Assembly: GCA_022567815.1 (NCBI GenBank)
Contig: JADFGI010000029.1
Span: 1-14,430 of the forward strand
Length of the DNA stretch: 14,430 bases
Source: Nitrospinota bacterium
Lineage (GTDB): Bacteria; Nitrospinota; Nitrospinia; Nitrospinales; VA-1
Reading direction: 5' to 3'
Positions 6,856-14,430 of this stretch are shown here, one piece after another (position 1 is the first letter of the stretch; every line of letters starts with the position of its first letter). The translations under genes and the position numbers were made by a program. Under the pieces are notes generated by a model. That model had not been told where the DNA came from. It did not search any database and saw only the letters and a program-made list of their open reading frames with translations.

Positions 6856-6998
6856 TTGCTGAAAAATGATTTTTGCTTCCCGTAACTGTCACACTGAGCC
6901 TGTCGAAGTGTGAAAACAACCCTTATACCAAGGTCATCCTTCGACAGGCTCAGCATGACAATAAGTGGGAACCTTTGTGTTTAGTATATTTTCAGCAA
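6856..6998. repeat. 143-bp nested inverted repeat (REP pair / MITE-like) between convergent genes
   Basis: The outer arms TTGCTGAAAA (6856-6865) and TTTTCAGCAA (6989-6998) are a perfect 10-bp inverted repeat. Inside lie TTCCC (6877-6881) and GGGAA (6967-6971), then two 27-base arms, 6887-6913 and 6934-6960, that are reverse complements at 23 of 27 positions and share the core CTGAGCCTGTCGAAG. The left 27-base arm also folds on itself (TCACACT/AGTGTGA). The whole segment can thus form one long imperfect hairpin or two smaller ones. It starts 10 bp past the 222-aa gene stop and ends 4 bp before the stop of the CHAT gene. It encodes nothing and could act as a bidirectional terminator or RNA-stabilising structure. 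No target-site duplication is visible. Confidence 0.8.
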
Positions 6999-7002
6999 CC
7001 TG

Positions 7003-8000
7003 CTAGCGGTAATCTCCCGTCAAATTAAACGCCGCCCAATAGGAAGGATGCGGATAAAGCCGCTTCACCAGCAATTGCGCCTTGCGCAAACTTTCCCCTT
7101 TATTGTCCACGACATAGTTTCGATAAAAATGTTTGATGAGAATTGCTGTGGAAATGTCGCTGACCCGCCACAACGACGACAACAGGGAATGCGTCCCGGC
7201 ATAAATAAAAGCCCGGTTCAGGCCCACCAGTTCATCCCCGCCGGTGATCTTGCCCAATCCCGTCTGACAGGCGCTGAAGATGACGATATCCGCATTGATG
7301 GTCAATGAAAACACTTCATTGACCTCGAAGTTTCCATCCTCAGTCTCGTCCTTGGTCAACTTCAAGGATGAGAACAGGGGGTTGACCGGATCGAACTCAC
7401 CGTGCGATGCGATATGAATGATCTGGTATTCCCCGATGTGGTCCTTGAGCCATTTTTCAGTCGCCTTCTCCCGCGTCAAAACATCGATCTGGGGAAAATT
7501 CCATTTGATGGCGTTGACCTCCATCTCCGCCAGCGGCAGGTCGTAATTAAGGTCACCCAAATCGGGGTTCCCCAGCGCAAGAACCTTCACCACCGCTGAT
7601 TCATCTTTTACCCTTCGTCTTGCAAAAGTAAATTTCAGCACCGACGCACTGGGAGAATAAAACAGTGGATGCCGCTCCACCAGATAGCTCTCATCATTTT
7701 TCAATGAAGAGAACGAAACATAATGAAGCATTCCGTGCGGAATGATCCCCAACACCCGCTTATCGGCAATAAATTTCTCAATGGGCTGGATCAACCAATC
7801 ATTAAGTTGGGCCGACTGCTCTTCAAGCGGCGCAAGCTGTTGCATGCGCTTGCGGTAATCTTTAACCAATGTGTCGAGTTGGGCTTGCTTCACCGGAGTC
7901 CGCACGACATCAATACTACCCTTGCGGATGACCCATGCCACCAGTTCGTTTTCCGTCACCAGATATTCCACCAGGGCCACTTGCGGTTCCAGTAAATTAT
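7003..8000 (-). other. C-terminal CHAT protease domain, catalytic dyad intact
   Basis: Residues about 2144-2475 run from QVALVEYLV (first strand) through GIIPHGMLHYVSFSSL and LALGNPDLGDL to the protein end ...SYWAAFNLTGDYR. The catalytic His is H2343 (codon 7404-7402) in HIASHGEF and the nucleophile is C2388 (codon 7269-7267) in FSACQTGLG. LWRVSDIST and the ESLRKAQLL helix are also as in canonical CHAT domains. All hallmark residues are present, so protease activity is expected. Confidence 0.92.
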
Positions 8001-11000
8001 CCAGTTCTTGGAGTGTGATGGATTCCACGGTGATGAAATTGGAAATTTCAGGGCTTTCCTCTTTCGCCTGAATCAACAGATCCTGATAACGCGTTCGGGC
8101 TTTCACCAGGTTCCCGGCAATGCCCTTGATGACTTCTTCATCCTCTCCCGACCGGGCGGCGCTCAAAGCGTCTTCAATGGAGCGGATTTTTTGTTTTTGA
8201 TCCGTCAAGCTATCGTAAAGTTTCTGGCTGATATCGTTTTTCAAACTGATTTTCTGATTGCCCAACAGATCGATGAAACTTCGGGACTTGGCCCGTTCGG
8301 CATAATTAAACGATTCCTCCACCTTGCCCAGATTCAGCAACACGAGAATCAATTCTTTATAGACATCCTGCTTGTCGGTCAGGAAACCATTTTGAAATTC
8401 TTCAACCTTGATGGCGGCCCGCATGCGGTCCACCACGGCCACAGCCTGCTTGTAAAGCTCCACCGCCTCGGTCAATTTTCCGGCCTTTGCCAGACAAACA
8501 CCGCCGCCGCGCAAGGCCCGCCAGTGGACTTCGGGAATATTCAACTTTTCCGCAAGGGTTCCCGTCTCCTGAAAAATAAGAATCGCTTTATCGCAATCAT
8601 TTTTTTCGATTGCCAGGTGACCGGACTCCAGCATGGCTTTCACCAGATTGGTTTGGTTGCCGATTTCCCGGCTCAGTTCAATCGCCTGCATGATATGAGG
8701 TTCGGCCTGATCCAACTGGCCCATGCGCAAAAAGCTCATTCCCAGATTGCGGTGGGTGTAGCCTTGCCCCCATTTGGACTTGAGTTCGATGTCCTTTTCC
8801 AGGGCCCTGTTAAAATACTCGATGGACTTTTCGTAGTTCTTGTCTTTCCGGTAAACCAGGCCAATGTTGTTGTTCGCTGATGCCACATCCAGGGTGGATC
8901 GTATTTCCTGCGCCAGTTCCAGACTGTGATTCAAGTGCTCCAGAGCCCGCTCGGAATCGTTCAAAGTCCAGTAAATCAGGCCGAGAGTGTTGTAGATAAA
9001 AGTTTGCTGACGCTTGTCGTTTTCTGCTTCGGCGATATTCAACGATTCTTTCTGAAAGCGGAAGGCTTTTTGATAATTTCCTTGAAACCAATGGGAATTG
9101 GCTTGATACAGCAGGGCTTTGGAAAGACCTTTCTGCAAATCTTCAGCAGAGGCCAGAGTCTGCGCTTTTTGATAAAAATCCAGGGCCTGGGTGAAATCCC
9201 CCAGTTTTTCCGCGACCAGCCCCAACTCCAGCAAGGTTTCCACTTTCTGCTCGTTGTTTTCCAATTCCTCAAACAACTGATAGGCTTGCTGAAAGTATTT
9301 CCTGGCCTCTGCGAATTGGTTCAAGCGGAGATAATAAATCCTGCCGATACGCCTCAGTTCCCGTCCCCGGTTCAGGTCTTCGCCGATCTCTTCGTTGAGG
9401 GTCAAGGACGCTGTAAACGCCGCCAGCGCTTTGTCATAATCCAGGGCGTTTTCTTCAACAATTCCAAGTTGACTGTAATTTTCCGCCAGCCGGTCGAGAA
9501 TTTCGTATTCTTCATAGATGGCCAGAGCCTCACGCAGATAACCCACGGCAGTGGGATAGTTTTCCGCTCGGGAATAGAGGATGCCCAGAAAATAAAGCGC
9601 CTCCGCCTTTTCTTCCGGGTCTTCCTTCTGCGCGGCCAGTTTTACAAGCTCCTCCTGATATTGAATCGCCTTTGGATAATCTTCAAGGTTATAAGCAGCC
9701 TGAGCCAGGGTTTTAACGATTCTTTCGACCAGGCTTTTATCTGGCAGGAAATCCACCAGAGCCAGGGCTTTTTCCAGATTATCAATGGTTCCCAGCCAAT
9801 CCTGATCGGTGAATGCCTGAGCGCCCATTATGGCATTTTCCATGAAATGCGTCCGGGCAAACTCGAGTTTCGCTTCTTCCTGCATTCCGGAAAATCCGTA
9901 AAACCGGTAGCTGGCCCACGCCAGGGATTCCGGATGGCGTTTGGCGATTTCCATTTGCGCCCGTCGTAGAGATTCCGCCGGCCTGCCCTGGCGGAAAGTT
10001 TTATAAAATACTTCCATCAACTCATCGTGGATGACCGGATCAAATGCGCCGCCGCTACGCAAGAGGATGCCGGGATACCCCTTGACCGTCAGGGCCTGAA
10101 TCAGCGGCGCGGTGGGAGACAACCTCAGTTCCGGGTGAAACTCCGGCTCGACGTCGTTCAACGCGATGAAGTTCGATTCAAAAGGTTGCGCGTAAAGGTC
10201 CTTAAGGTCCACCCGCTGAAAATGATTTTGCCGTCGTCCAATGGCAATGAATGAATTCGCGGGATCGAGCCTGCCAAGGTGAGTCCGGCTGTCGATATGA
10301 ATCACGCCGTAATGCGGCCATTGACTCTGAAAGGCGTCGAGGCCGGCGGTATCTCCGCCAAGGTTGACGGCGGAAGCAAAACGGGGCGAGACCTTGTCGA
10401 ATCCTGAACCGGTCACAGCCAAAATCCGCGAGTTGTACAGATTCTTTTTCGACTCGGAAAAATAGCGGTGCGCCAATGAGGAAATAAACGTCACCGCAAC
10501 GGTCTCGATCAATGTCTTCTCACCCAGGGGCAGAGCGGCCCAGGGAAGAAACTCCAAAGCGCCATCGGCCAGAATTGTCAAGGCTTTGCTCTTTTGGATC
10601 GCCTCCTGCGTGGGTACCATCAGGGCTTTACCGAATAACTGAAGATCGGAAGGGGAGGCCTTGCCGCCTTCTCTTCCTACCGCCAGTATCCGTTGAGACA
10701 ATTCAGCGTTCACAGCAATCCGGCGAACGTAAATAGATTCGGAATCAATTTTCCAAATAAGCAGACGGTCAGAAACCATCTGGTATTTGAGCAGGGTCTC
10801 GCCATCGCGCAGTAGGTCCTGTATTTCTTTAATCGCCGGGACGTAGGGAGCAAAAAGCGCCGCCAGTGAGGGATTTTCTTCCTGAAGCGCTCCAAGCACA
10901 TCCTGATATTCTTCGATAATTTCATCGGTTCCCTGTTCCGCCTCTTCGCCCTTGCCTTGAGATTCCAGTTCCACCGCCAACAGATATCGATCGGCATAAC

Positions 11001-14000
11001 CGGAAAGTTCATCGTAATAATTGCGCCGGTCTTCGTCGATCAGCTCCAACTCGGGCCGAAGAGCCACCAGCAACTTTTGCCTGCCCTTTTCGGAAAACAT
11101 CAATGCCTCGGCAAGCCTTCTCTCCTCAATTAACAAGCGCGTGATAGCGAGATAAAGATCTTCTACCATCGAAAGGGTCGAGGAATTATCGCCAATCACG
11201 CCATAGGGAAGTGCGGTTAAAAGCTTCTCCGCGTCCAGAAGCAGAGGCAAGCGTTGGGAATCATCCGCCACCAAAAATTCAATGTATTTGTATTGCCACT
11301 CAAGATGAAGCGGGATGATTTTTCCGGGCTCCTCAGCGTTTGAATCTTTTGCCTTTCCCGCAAGCCCAACCGTCAACTCCAGATTTTGCCGCAAGGCGGA
11401 TTCAATTTCAGGAAACGACTTCTTGCTCCGACCCAGCAGGGACAACCCCTCTTCAAAATAACTTCGCGATTGTTTTATGTGATCGAATTCACGTCTCATC
11501 CTCGAAGTCGAGGCCCGCACAATCGACCTCAACGATTCCCTCGATTTCTTTTTCACGCCAGCACTGGCATCGGCGGAGAAATAATATCCCAGGTAATGGT
11601 AAAAAATTCCCAGATAGTTTCTGGCAATCAGAATGTATTCGGGGCTGGGAGAGGTTTCAATCGGCCCCATCTCGGTGGACGCTTCCTTGAGCAGGCGGAT
11701 GGCGTTTTCGATCTCCCCTTTCAATCCGGCAAGAGGAAGATATTGACACCTGGTAAAAACTGCCTGCCCTATATTTACGGCGTTGACCGCGACTCCGCGC
11801 TTGTTGTTCAGCTTGCGGCTGAGTTCATAGGACTCATTGAAATAGTCGAGGCTGGCATCATACTTTCCATCGTGAAAAAGAAAATTACCAACCTGATTCT
11901 GCAGGAGGGCCTTTTCCAGAAGGATGGGGACGTTTTTTTCGACATCGAGGTCCTCCGGAATCAACGCGAGTTTCTTTTTAAAATATTCGACCGCCTTACC
12001 GTATTCCCTGAAATCGCCGTAGATTTTGCCGATGTAATGAAAAATGAGTTTTTGCTCGCCCACCAGGTCAAATCCTGTCGCCGCCGCCGAAGCGTCATCC
12101 CCAAGCCCGGTTTGAATTTCTATTCCAAACAAGGCGTCTTTCTTTTTCTTTTTTGCCCTTTGCACAACGCCATGTTTTTCCAGGCTTTCAATGGCTTGAA
12201 AATAATTATTGAGCGCCTGGTTCATGGATTTTGTATCCGGCTCCGCCTTTTCCTCGTTCAATGAAAATAAATTATTGGCGATGTTTCTGAGGGTACGCGA
12301 AAGCGACACCTGATTGCCCGCCTGCTGATGGAGTTCGAGCGTTTTGGAAAAATACTCCACTGCCCCGGCGAAATCCTCTTTATCCTGATAAACAAGGGCG
12401 ATCCGGTCGTTCAGTTCGGCCATGCGGTTCAAATCTTTTTTCCCGGACACGATCTTGAGGGCTTTTTTGTATTGCCTGAGAGACTCGTCATGAAATCCGG
12501 CTTTAAACGCGCTCTCTCCGAACCTCTGATGAAAGATGCTTTCCCTTTCCAGATTGAAAAAGCCAACGCCGCTGGATTTTCTTTTATTGTAATATTGGGT
12601 GGCGGAAAAATGGTTGTTCAACAGGTGATGCCCGTTGCCCAGGTTCAAGATCAGATTGGCTTCGTTTTCGGGATCGAGGGTTTCATCGTTCAAGGCCAGG
12701 GCCATCTGGTATTCCGCAACGGCCCGTTCCAGATAATCTTCCCCCTTTATCAGGCGTTCTTTTTGCTCAAAAATAAAGCCCAGGGTCTGGTGATAAAAGA
12801 CCTGCTGAGCATCGATAGCCAACGCTTGAGAAATCGCCTTTTCCGCCTGATCCCAATCCGGCGGCGAAAGATAGGTGTAAGCCAATCCAAGGGCGTAATG
12901 ATCCACCGCGGAATCCTTGCGGTCTTTTTCCAAACGATCCTTATAAAACCGGACTGCTTTTTCACTTTTCTTCAAGGCCGCGTTCGCCTGCAAATATCCG
13001 CGGTGCGCTCCCACCGTTTCGGGACTAAAATCCATCAACCTGCGGAAGGTTTTCAAAGCCAGCTTGACCTCCCCAACTTTCAATTCCCAGGCTCCCTTCC
13101 CCAGCGTTTTGCGGATCAGACCCTCTTTTGCCTGTTGCGCGTAGTCCTGGGATAATTCGGCATCCGCAGAAATTTCATTGTAGAGGCTCAAACTCTTTTC
13201 AAAATTTTCCTCTTCAGAATAAATATTTGCCAGAGCTATTTTGGCGTGGAACGCTTGAGAACTTGCTTCAGAAAACCGGTCGATGGTTTTTTTGTAAGCT
13301 TCCTTGGCTAACAGGTTTTCGTTGGCTTGATAAAAAAGTTCTCCGATGCGGTTCTGAATGGCCCCTGCCAGACGCGGCAGATCTTTGTATCGCTCCGTCA
13401 GGGTTTGCAGGCTGGAAACTTTCTTTTCCACTGTGGGTTGCTTTTCATAAATATTCAGAATCTCCTTGACCGCTTTATCGCTCCAGAACTCCACATCGTA
13501 ATAATCTTTCACCACCTGCACATAGGCCAGGACCAACTTCTCGCGATCCCCTACAAGGGAGTAGATTTGACTCTGGGAAAATGCCGCGCCCGCCGACAAA
13601 AACCGTTGACTGGGATATCCATTGATGACTTTTTTGTAATGGTCCAGAGCGCGTCCATGATCGTCCAGCTGAAAATAGAGATTTCCCATTTCAAAAAACG
13701 CCCGCGCCCCGATATGAATGGATTCAGGATAGCGGCTGGCAATACTTTCCAATTGTCCTATTCCGGCCCTGACTTTTTCCATATGGACGGTCGGACCCTT
13801 CTGCCGAAAGCGGTCCAGTTCCAACAGTAAAAGTTCGATCTCGGCTAATCCCCGGTATTCTTTTTCATCGGGATGCTTTTTAATGATCTCTTCAAATAAG
13901 CGGGTGGCTTTTTCCGGATGGCCGCGCTTTTTAAATCCCACGGCAAACCGGTAGCGGATGCGGGCGAGGCTGTCTATTCCATCGAATTCATTGACGATGT

Positions 14001-14430
14001 TTGCGTAACCCATCAGGCAGGTGTAGGAATACCCTTCCGGCCCGGAACAAAGGTCGGCCACGACCTGAAGCGAGTTCCCGTAACCCTCCGCCCTGGGCAA
14101 TAATCCTTCATCCGACATTTCCCATATATCGATACTGGATTGCCGATTGGAAGTGAGAACCAACTTTCCATTGGCGGACGTTTGCGGAAAAAGATCGTAA
14201 GTCGAACTGTCCGTCAACTGGCGAAATTTTCCCGGCTTTCCGGAAACGAAAGCAACACTCCAAATACTGGGGTTGTCATTGATGGATAATTCGCCGTCAA
14301 AATTGGTATCGTCCTGGTAACGGGTGAAGAAAATTCGGTCACCCTTTTCCGACCAGGAGGGAGAAACTTCTATTGCCGGACTGGAAGTTATTTGGACGCG
14401 GGAACCATCTTGAAGATCCTGAACCCACAG
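7003..14430 (-). CDS. Giant propeller-TPR-pseudoCHAT-TPR-CHAT protein (5' end outside window)
   Basis: One open frame of 2475 codons runs from the right edge to TAG 7005-7003. A TTG at 14217 could serve as a start, but the frame continues upstream without a stop and its sequence there is still beta-propeller, so that codon is an internal leucine and the gene is truncated by the window. Numbering from the first visible codon: about 1-120, PD40/TolB-like propeller blades (SPSWSEKGDRIFFTRY); about 130-1120, many TPR units plus linkers; about 1208-1515, a CHAT-like domain lacking the catalytic Cys; about 1516-2040, more TPRs; about 2144-2475, a complete CHAT domain with H2343 in HIASHGEF and C2388 in SACQTGLG. 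CHAT domains are caspase/separase-clan cysteine proteases. The expected role is a protease whose activity is controlled by TPR and propeller contacts. Cell location is unknown because the amino end is missing. It is convergent to the aminotransferase unit and shares no visible operon. Confidence 0.93.
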   Translation of the reverse strand: MWVQDLQDGSRVQITSSPAIEVSPSWSEKGDRIFFTRYQDDTNFDGELSINDNPSIWSVAFVSGKPGKFRQLTDSSTYDLFPQTSANGKLVLTSNRQSSIDIWEMSDEGLLPRAEGYGNSLQVVADLCSGPEGYSYTCLMGYANIVNEFDGIDSLARIRYRFAVGFKKRGHPEKATRLFEEIIKKHPDEKEYRGLAEIELLLLELDRFRQKGPTVHMEKVRAGIGQLESIASRYPESIHIGARAFFEMGNLYFQLDDHGRALDHYKKVINGYPSQRFLSAGAAFSQSQIYSLVGDREKLVLAYVQVVKDYYDVEFWSDKAVKEILNIYEKQPTVEKKVSSLQTLTERYKDLPRLAGAIQNRIGELFYQANENLLAKEAYKKTIDRFSEASSQAFHAKIALANIYSEEENFEKSLSLYNEISADAELSQDYAQQAKEGLIRKTLGKGAWELKVGEVKLALKTFRRLMDFSPETVGAHRGYLQANAALKKSEKAVRFYKDRLEKDRKDSAVDHYALGLAYTYLSPPDWDQAEKAISQALAIDAQQVFYHQTLGFIFEQKERLIKGEDYLERAVAEYQMALALNDETLDPENEANLILNLGNGHHLLNNHFSATQYYNKRKSSGVGFFNLERESIFHQRFGESAFKAGFHDESLRQYKKALKIVSGKKDLNRMAELNDRIALVYQDKEDFAGAVEYFSKTLELHQQAGNQVSLSRTLRNIANNLFSLNEEKAEPDTKSMNQALNNYFQAIESLEKHGVVQRAKKKKKDALFGIEIQTGLGDDASAAATGFDLVGEQKLIFHYIGKIYGDFREYGKAVEYFKKKLALIPEDLDVEKNVPILLEKALLQNQVGNFLFHDGKYDASLDYFNESYELSRKLNNKRGVAVNAVNIGQAVFTRCQYLPLAGLKGEIENAIRLLKEASTEMGPIETSPSPEYILIARNYLGIFYHYLGYYFSADASAGVKKKSRESLRSIVRASTSRMRREFDHIKQSRSYFEEGLSLLGRSKKSFPEIESALRQNLELTVGLAGKAKDSNAEEPGKIIPLHLEWQYKYIEFLVADDSQRLPLLLDAEKLLTALPYGVIGDNSSTLSMVEDLYLAITRLLIEERRLAEALMFSEKGRQKLLVALRPELELIDEDRRNYYDELSGYADRYLLAVELESQGKGEEAEQGTDEIIEEYQDVLGALQEENPSLAALFAPYVPAIKEIQDLLRDGETLLKYQMVSDRLLIWKIDSESIYVRRIAVNAELSQRILAVGREGGKASPSDLQLFGKALMVPTQEAIQKSKALTILADGALEFLPWAALPLGEKTLIETVAVTFISSLAHRYFSESKKNLYNSRILAVTGSGFDKVSPRFASAVNLGGDTAGLDAFQSQWPHYGVIHIDSRTHLGRLDPANSFIAIGRRQNHFQRVDLKDLYAQPFESNFIALNDVEPEFHPELRLSPTAPLIQALTVKGYPGILLRSGGAFDPVIHDELMEVFYKTFRQGRPAESLRRAQMEIAKRHPESLAWASYRFYGFSGMQEEAKLEFARTHFMENAIMGAQAFTDQDWLGTIDNLEKALALVDFLPDKSLVERIVKTLAQAAYNLEDYPKAIQYQEELVKLAAQKEDPEEKAEALYFLGILYSRAENYPTAVGYLREALAIYEEYEILDRLAENYSQLGIVEENALDYDKALAAFTASLTLNEEIGEDLNRGRELRRIGRIYYLRLNQFAEARKYFQQAYQLFEELENNEQKVETLLELGLVAEKLGDFTQALDFYQKAQTLASAEDLQKGLSKALLYQANSHWFQGNYQKAFRFQKESLNIAEAENDKRQQTFIYNTLGLIYWTLNDSERALEHLNHSLELAQEIRSTLDVASANNNIGLVYRKDKNYEKSIEYFNRALEKDIELKSKWGQGYTHRNLGMSFLRMGQLDQAEPHIMQAIELSREIGNQTNLVKAMLESGHLAIEKNDCDKAILIFQETGTLAEKLNIPEVHWRALRGGGVCLAKAGKLTEAVELYKQAVAVVDRMRAAIKVEEFQNGFLTDKQDVYKELILVLLNLGKVEESFNYAERAKSRSFIDLLGNQKISLKNDISQKLYDSLTDQKQKIRSIEDALSAARSGEDEEVIKGIAGNLVKARTRYQDLLIQAKEESPEISNFITVESITLQELDNLLEPQVALVEYLVTENELVAWVIRKGSIDVVRTPVKQAQLDTLVKDYRKRMQQLAPLEEQSAQLNDWLIQPIEKFIADKRVLGIIPHGMLHYVSFSSLKNDESYLVERHPLFYSPSASVLKFTFARRRVKDESAVVKVLALGNPDLGDLNYDLPLAEMEVNAIKWNFPQIDVLTREKATEKWLKDHIGEYQIIHIASHGEFDPVNPLFSSLKLTKDETEDGNFEVNEVFSLTINADIVIFSACQTGLGKITGGDELVGLNRAFIYAGTHSLLSSLWRVSDISTAILIKHFYRNYVVDNKGESLRKAQLLVKRLYPHPSYWAAFNLTGDYR
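9885..10810 (-). other. Internal degenerate CHAT domain (pseudo-protease)
   Basis: Residues about 1208-1515 keep the CHAT scaffold: ETLLKYQMVSDRLLIWKID, then ILADGALEFLPWAALPL, and at the end MEVFYKTFRQGRPAESLRRAQMEI and WASYRFYGFSG. The active site is lost. The His motif is HIDSRTHLG (1378-1386), with Arg or an extra two residues where the SHG histidine should be. The SACQTG segment aligns with ALNDVEPE, placing V1427 (codon 10152-10150) at the cysteine. Inactivity as a protease is inferred from the missing Cys. Confidence 0.8.
12095..12156 (-). promoter_or_regulatory. Possible -1 ribosomal frameshift site (speculative)
   Basis: In frame, the minus strand reads GCA AAA AAG at 12156-12148, i.e. 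an A AAA AAG heptamer (12154-12148) with the same phasing as in dnaX. A stem follows 12 bases later: 12135-12126 pairs with 12114-12105 in 9 of 10 positions, counting one G-T. The -1 frame stops at TGA 12097-12095, 17 codons after the slip, which would yield a shortened propeller-TPR product lacking both CHAT domains. The spacer is longer than in dnaX and no well-placed upstream Shine-Dalgarno is seen, so this may be only a lysine-rich linker. Confidence 0.2.
14275..14310 (-). other. EF-hand-like calcium loop in the propeller
   Basis: Residues 41-52 from the first visible codon read DTNFDGELSIND. This matches the 12-residue EF-hand loop: Asp at 1, Asn at 3, Asp at 5, Gly at 6, Leu at 8 and Asp at 12. 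It sits between a propeller strand (DRIFFTRY) and the next (PSIWSVAF), where PD40-type blades often carry such acidic inserts. Calcium binding is inferred from the spacing only. Confidence 0.6.

Noticed and set aside
6887..6960. CRISPR-like spacing of two related 27-base units
   Set aside because: There are only two units, in inverted orientation with a 20-base gap; this is a hairpin, not a direct-repeat array.
8926..9969. Long open frames on the plus strand opposite the CHAT gene (for example 8008-8880, 8926-9969, 11386-12264 and 12328-13155)
   Set aside because: They lie entirely antisense to a clearly coding TPR sequence, have low-complexity Gln/Phe/Leu-rich translations and no ribosome sites or domain signatures; they arise because the opposite strand is stop-poor.
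7003..14430. CRISPR-associated TPR-CHAT (type III-E craspase) assignment
   Set aside because: No Cas7-11/gRAMP gene or repeat array is present, and the protein is far longer, with a propeller and two CHAT domains; only the general TPR-CHAT theme is shared.

Overview
The window looks like about 50% GC chromosomal DNA from a free-living, Gram-negative-type bacterium. A Nitrospinota or deltaproteobacterial-like lineage is a guess from gene style only: a BatA-like VWA membrane protein paired with a DUF4159 protein, a very large TPR-CHAT protein, and short 'CTGAGCCTGTCGAAG'-type intergenic repeats. There is no rRNA, tRNA, CRISPR array, transposase or phage gene.

Layout, left to right. (1) At 1-28 (-) the first codons of a gene leaving the left edge are visible, with a good ribosome binding site. 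(2) 147-1484 (-) encodes a two-helix membrane protein with a degenerate phospholipase-D-like domain and a C-terminal beta-sandwich. (3) 1667-4719 (-) is a translationally coupled pair. The upstream gene is a secreted DUF4159 protein. The downstream gene is a membrane-anchored VWA/glutamine-amidotransferase-like protein, and the two share a 4-bp GTGA overlap. (4) 4720-5072 is a 353-bp divergent intergenic region packed with small hairpins and a 14-bp perfect palindrome. (5) 5073-6845 (+) is a two-gene unit: a PhnW-like class V aminotransferase and an unrecognised 222-aa protein. (6) 6846-7002 separates convergent genes and is mostly one long nested inverted repeat that looks like a REP pair or MITE. 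(7) 7003-14430 (-) is over half of the window and is a single open frame of at least 2475 codons that runs off the right edge.

The last gene is the most interesting object. Its visible order is: end of a PD40/TolB-type beta-propeller carrying an EF-hand-like calcium loop, a long TPR array, a CHAT (caspase-HetF-associated-with-TPR) domain that has lost the catalytic cysteine, a second TPR array, and a C-terminal CHAT domain with intact His and Cys motifs. It therefore reads as a pseudo-protease plus active protease on one chain, apparently from duplication of a TPR-linker-CHAT module. A TTG at 14217 could be mistaken for its start, but the frame and the propeller homology continue upstream without a stop to the edge, so the true start is outside the window.

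No gene around it is an obvious substrate or partner. The membrane VWA/DUF4159 pair, the PLD-like protein and the aminotransferase unit are better described as separate transcription units than as one demonstrated system.
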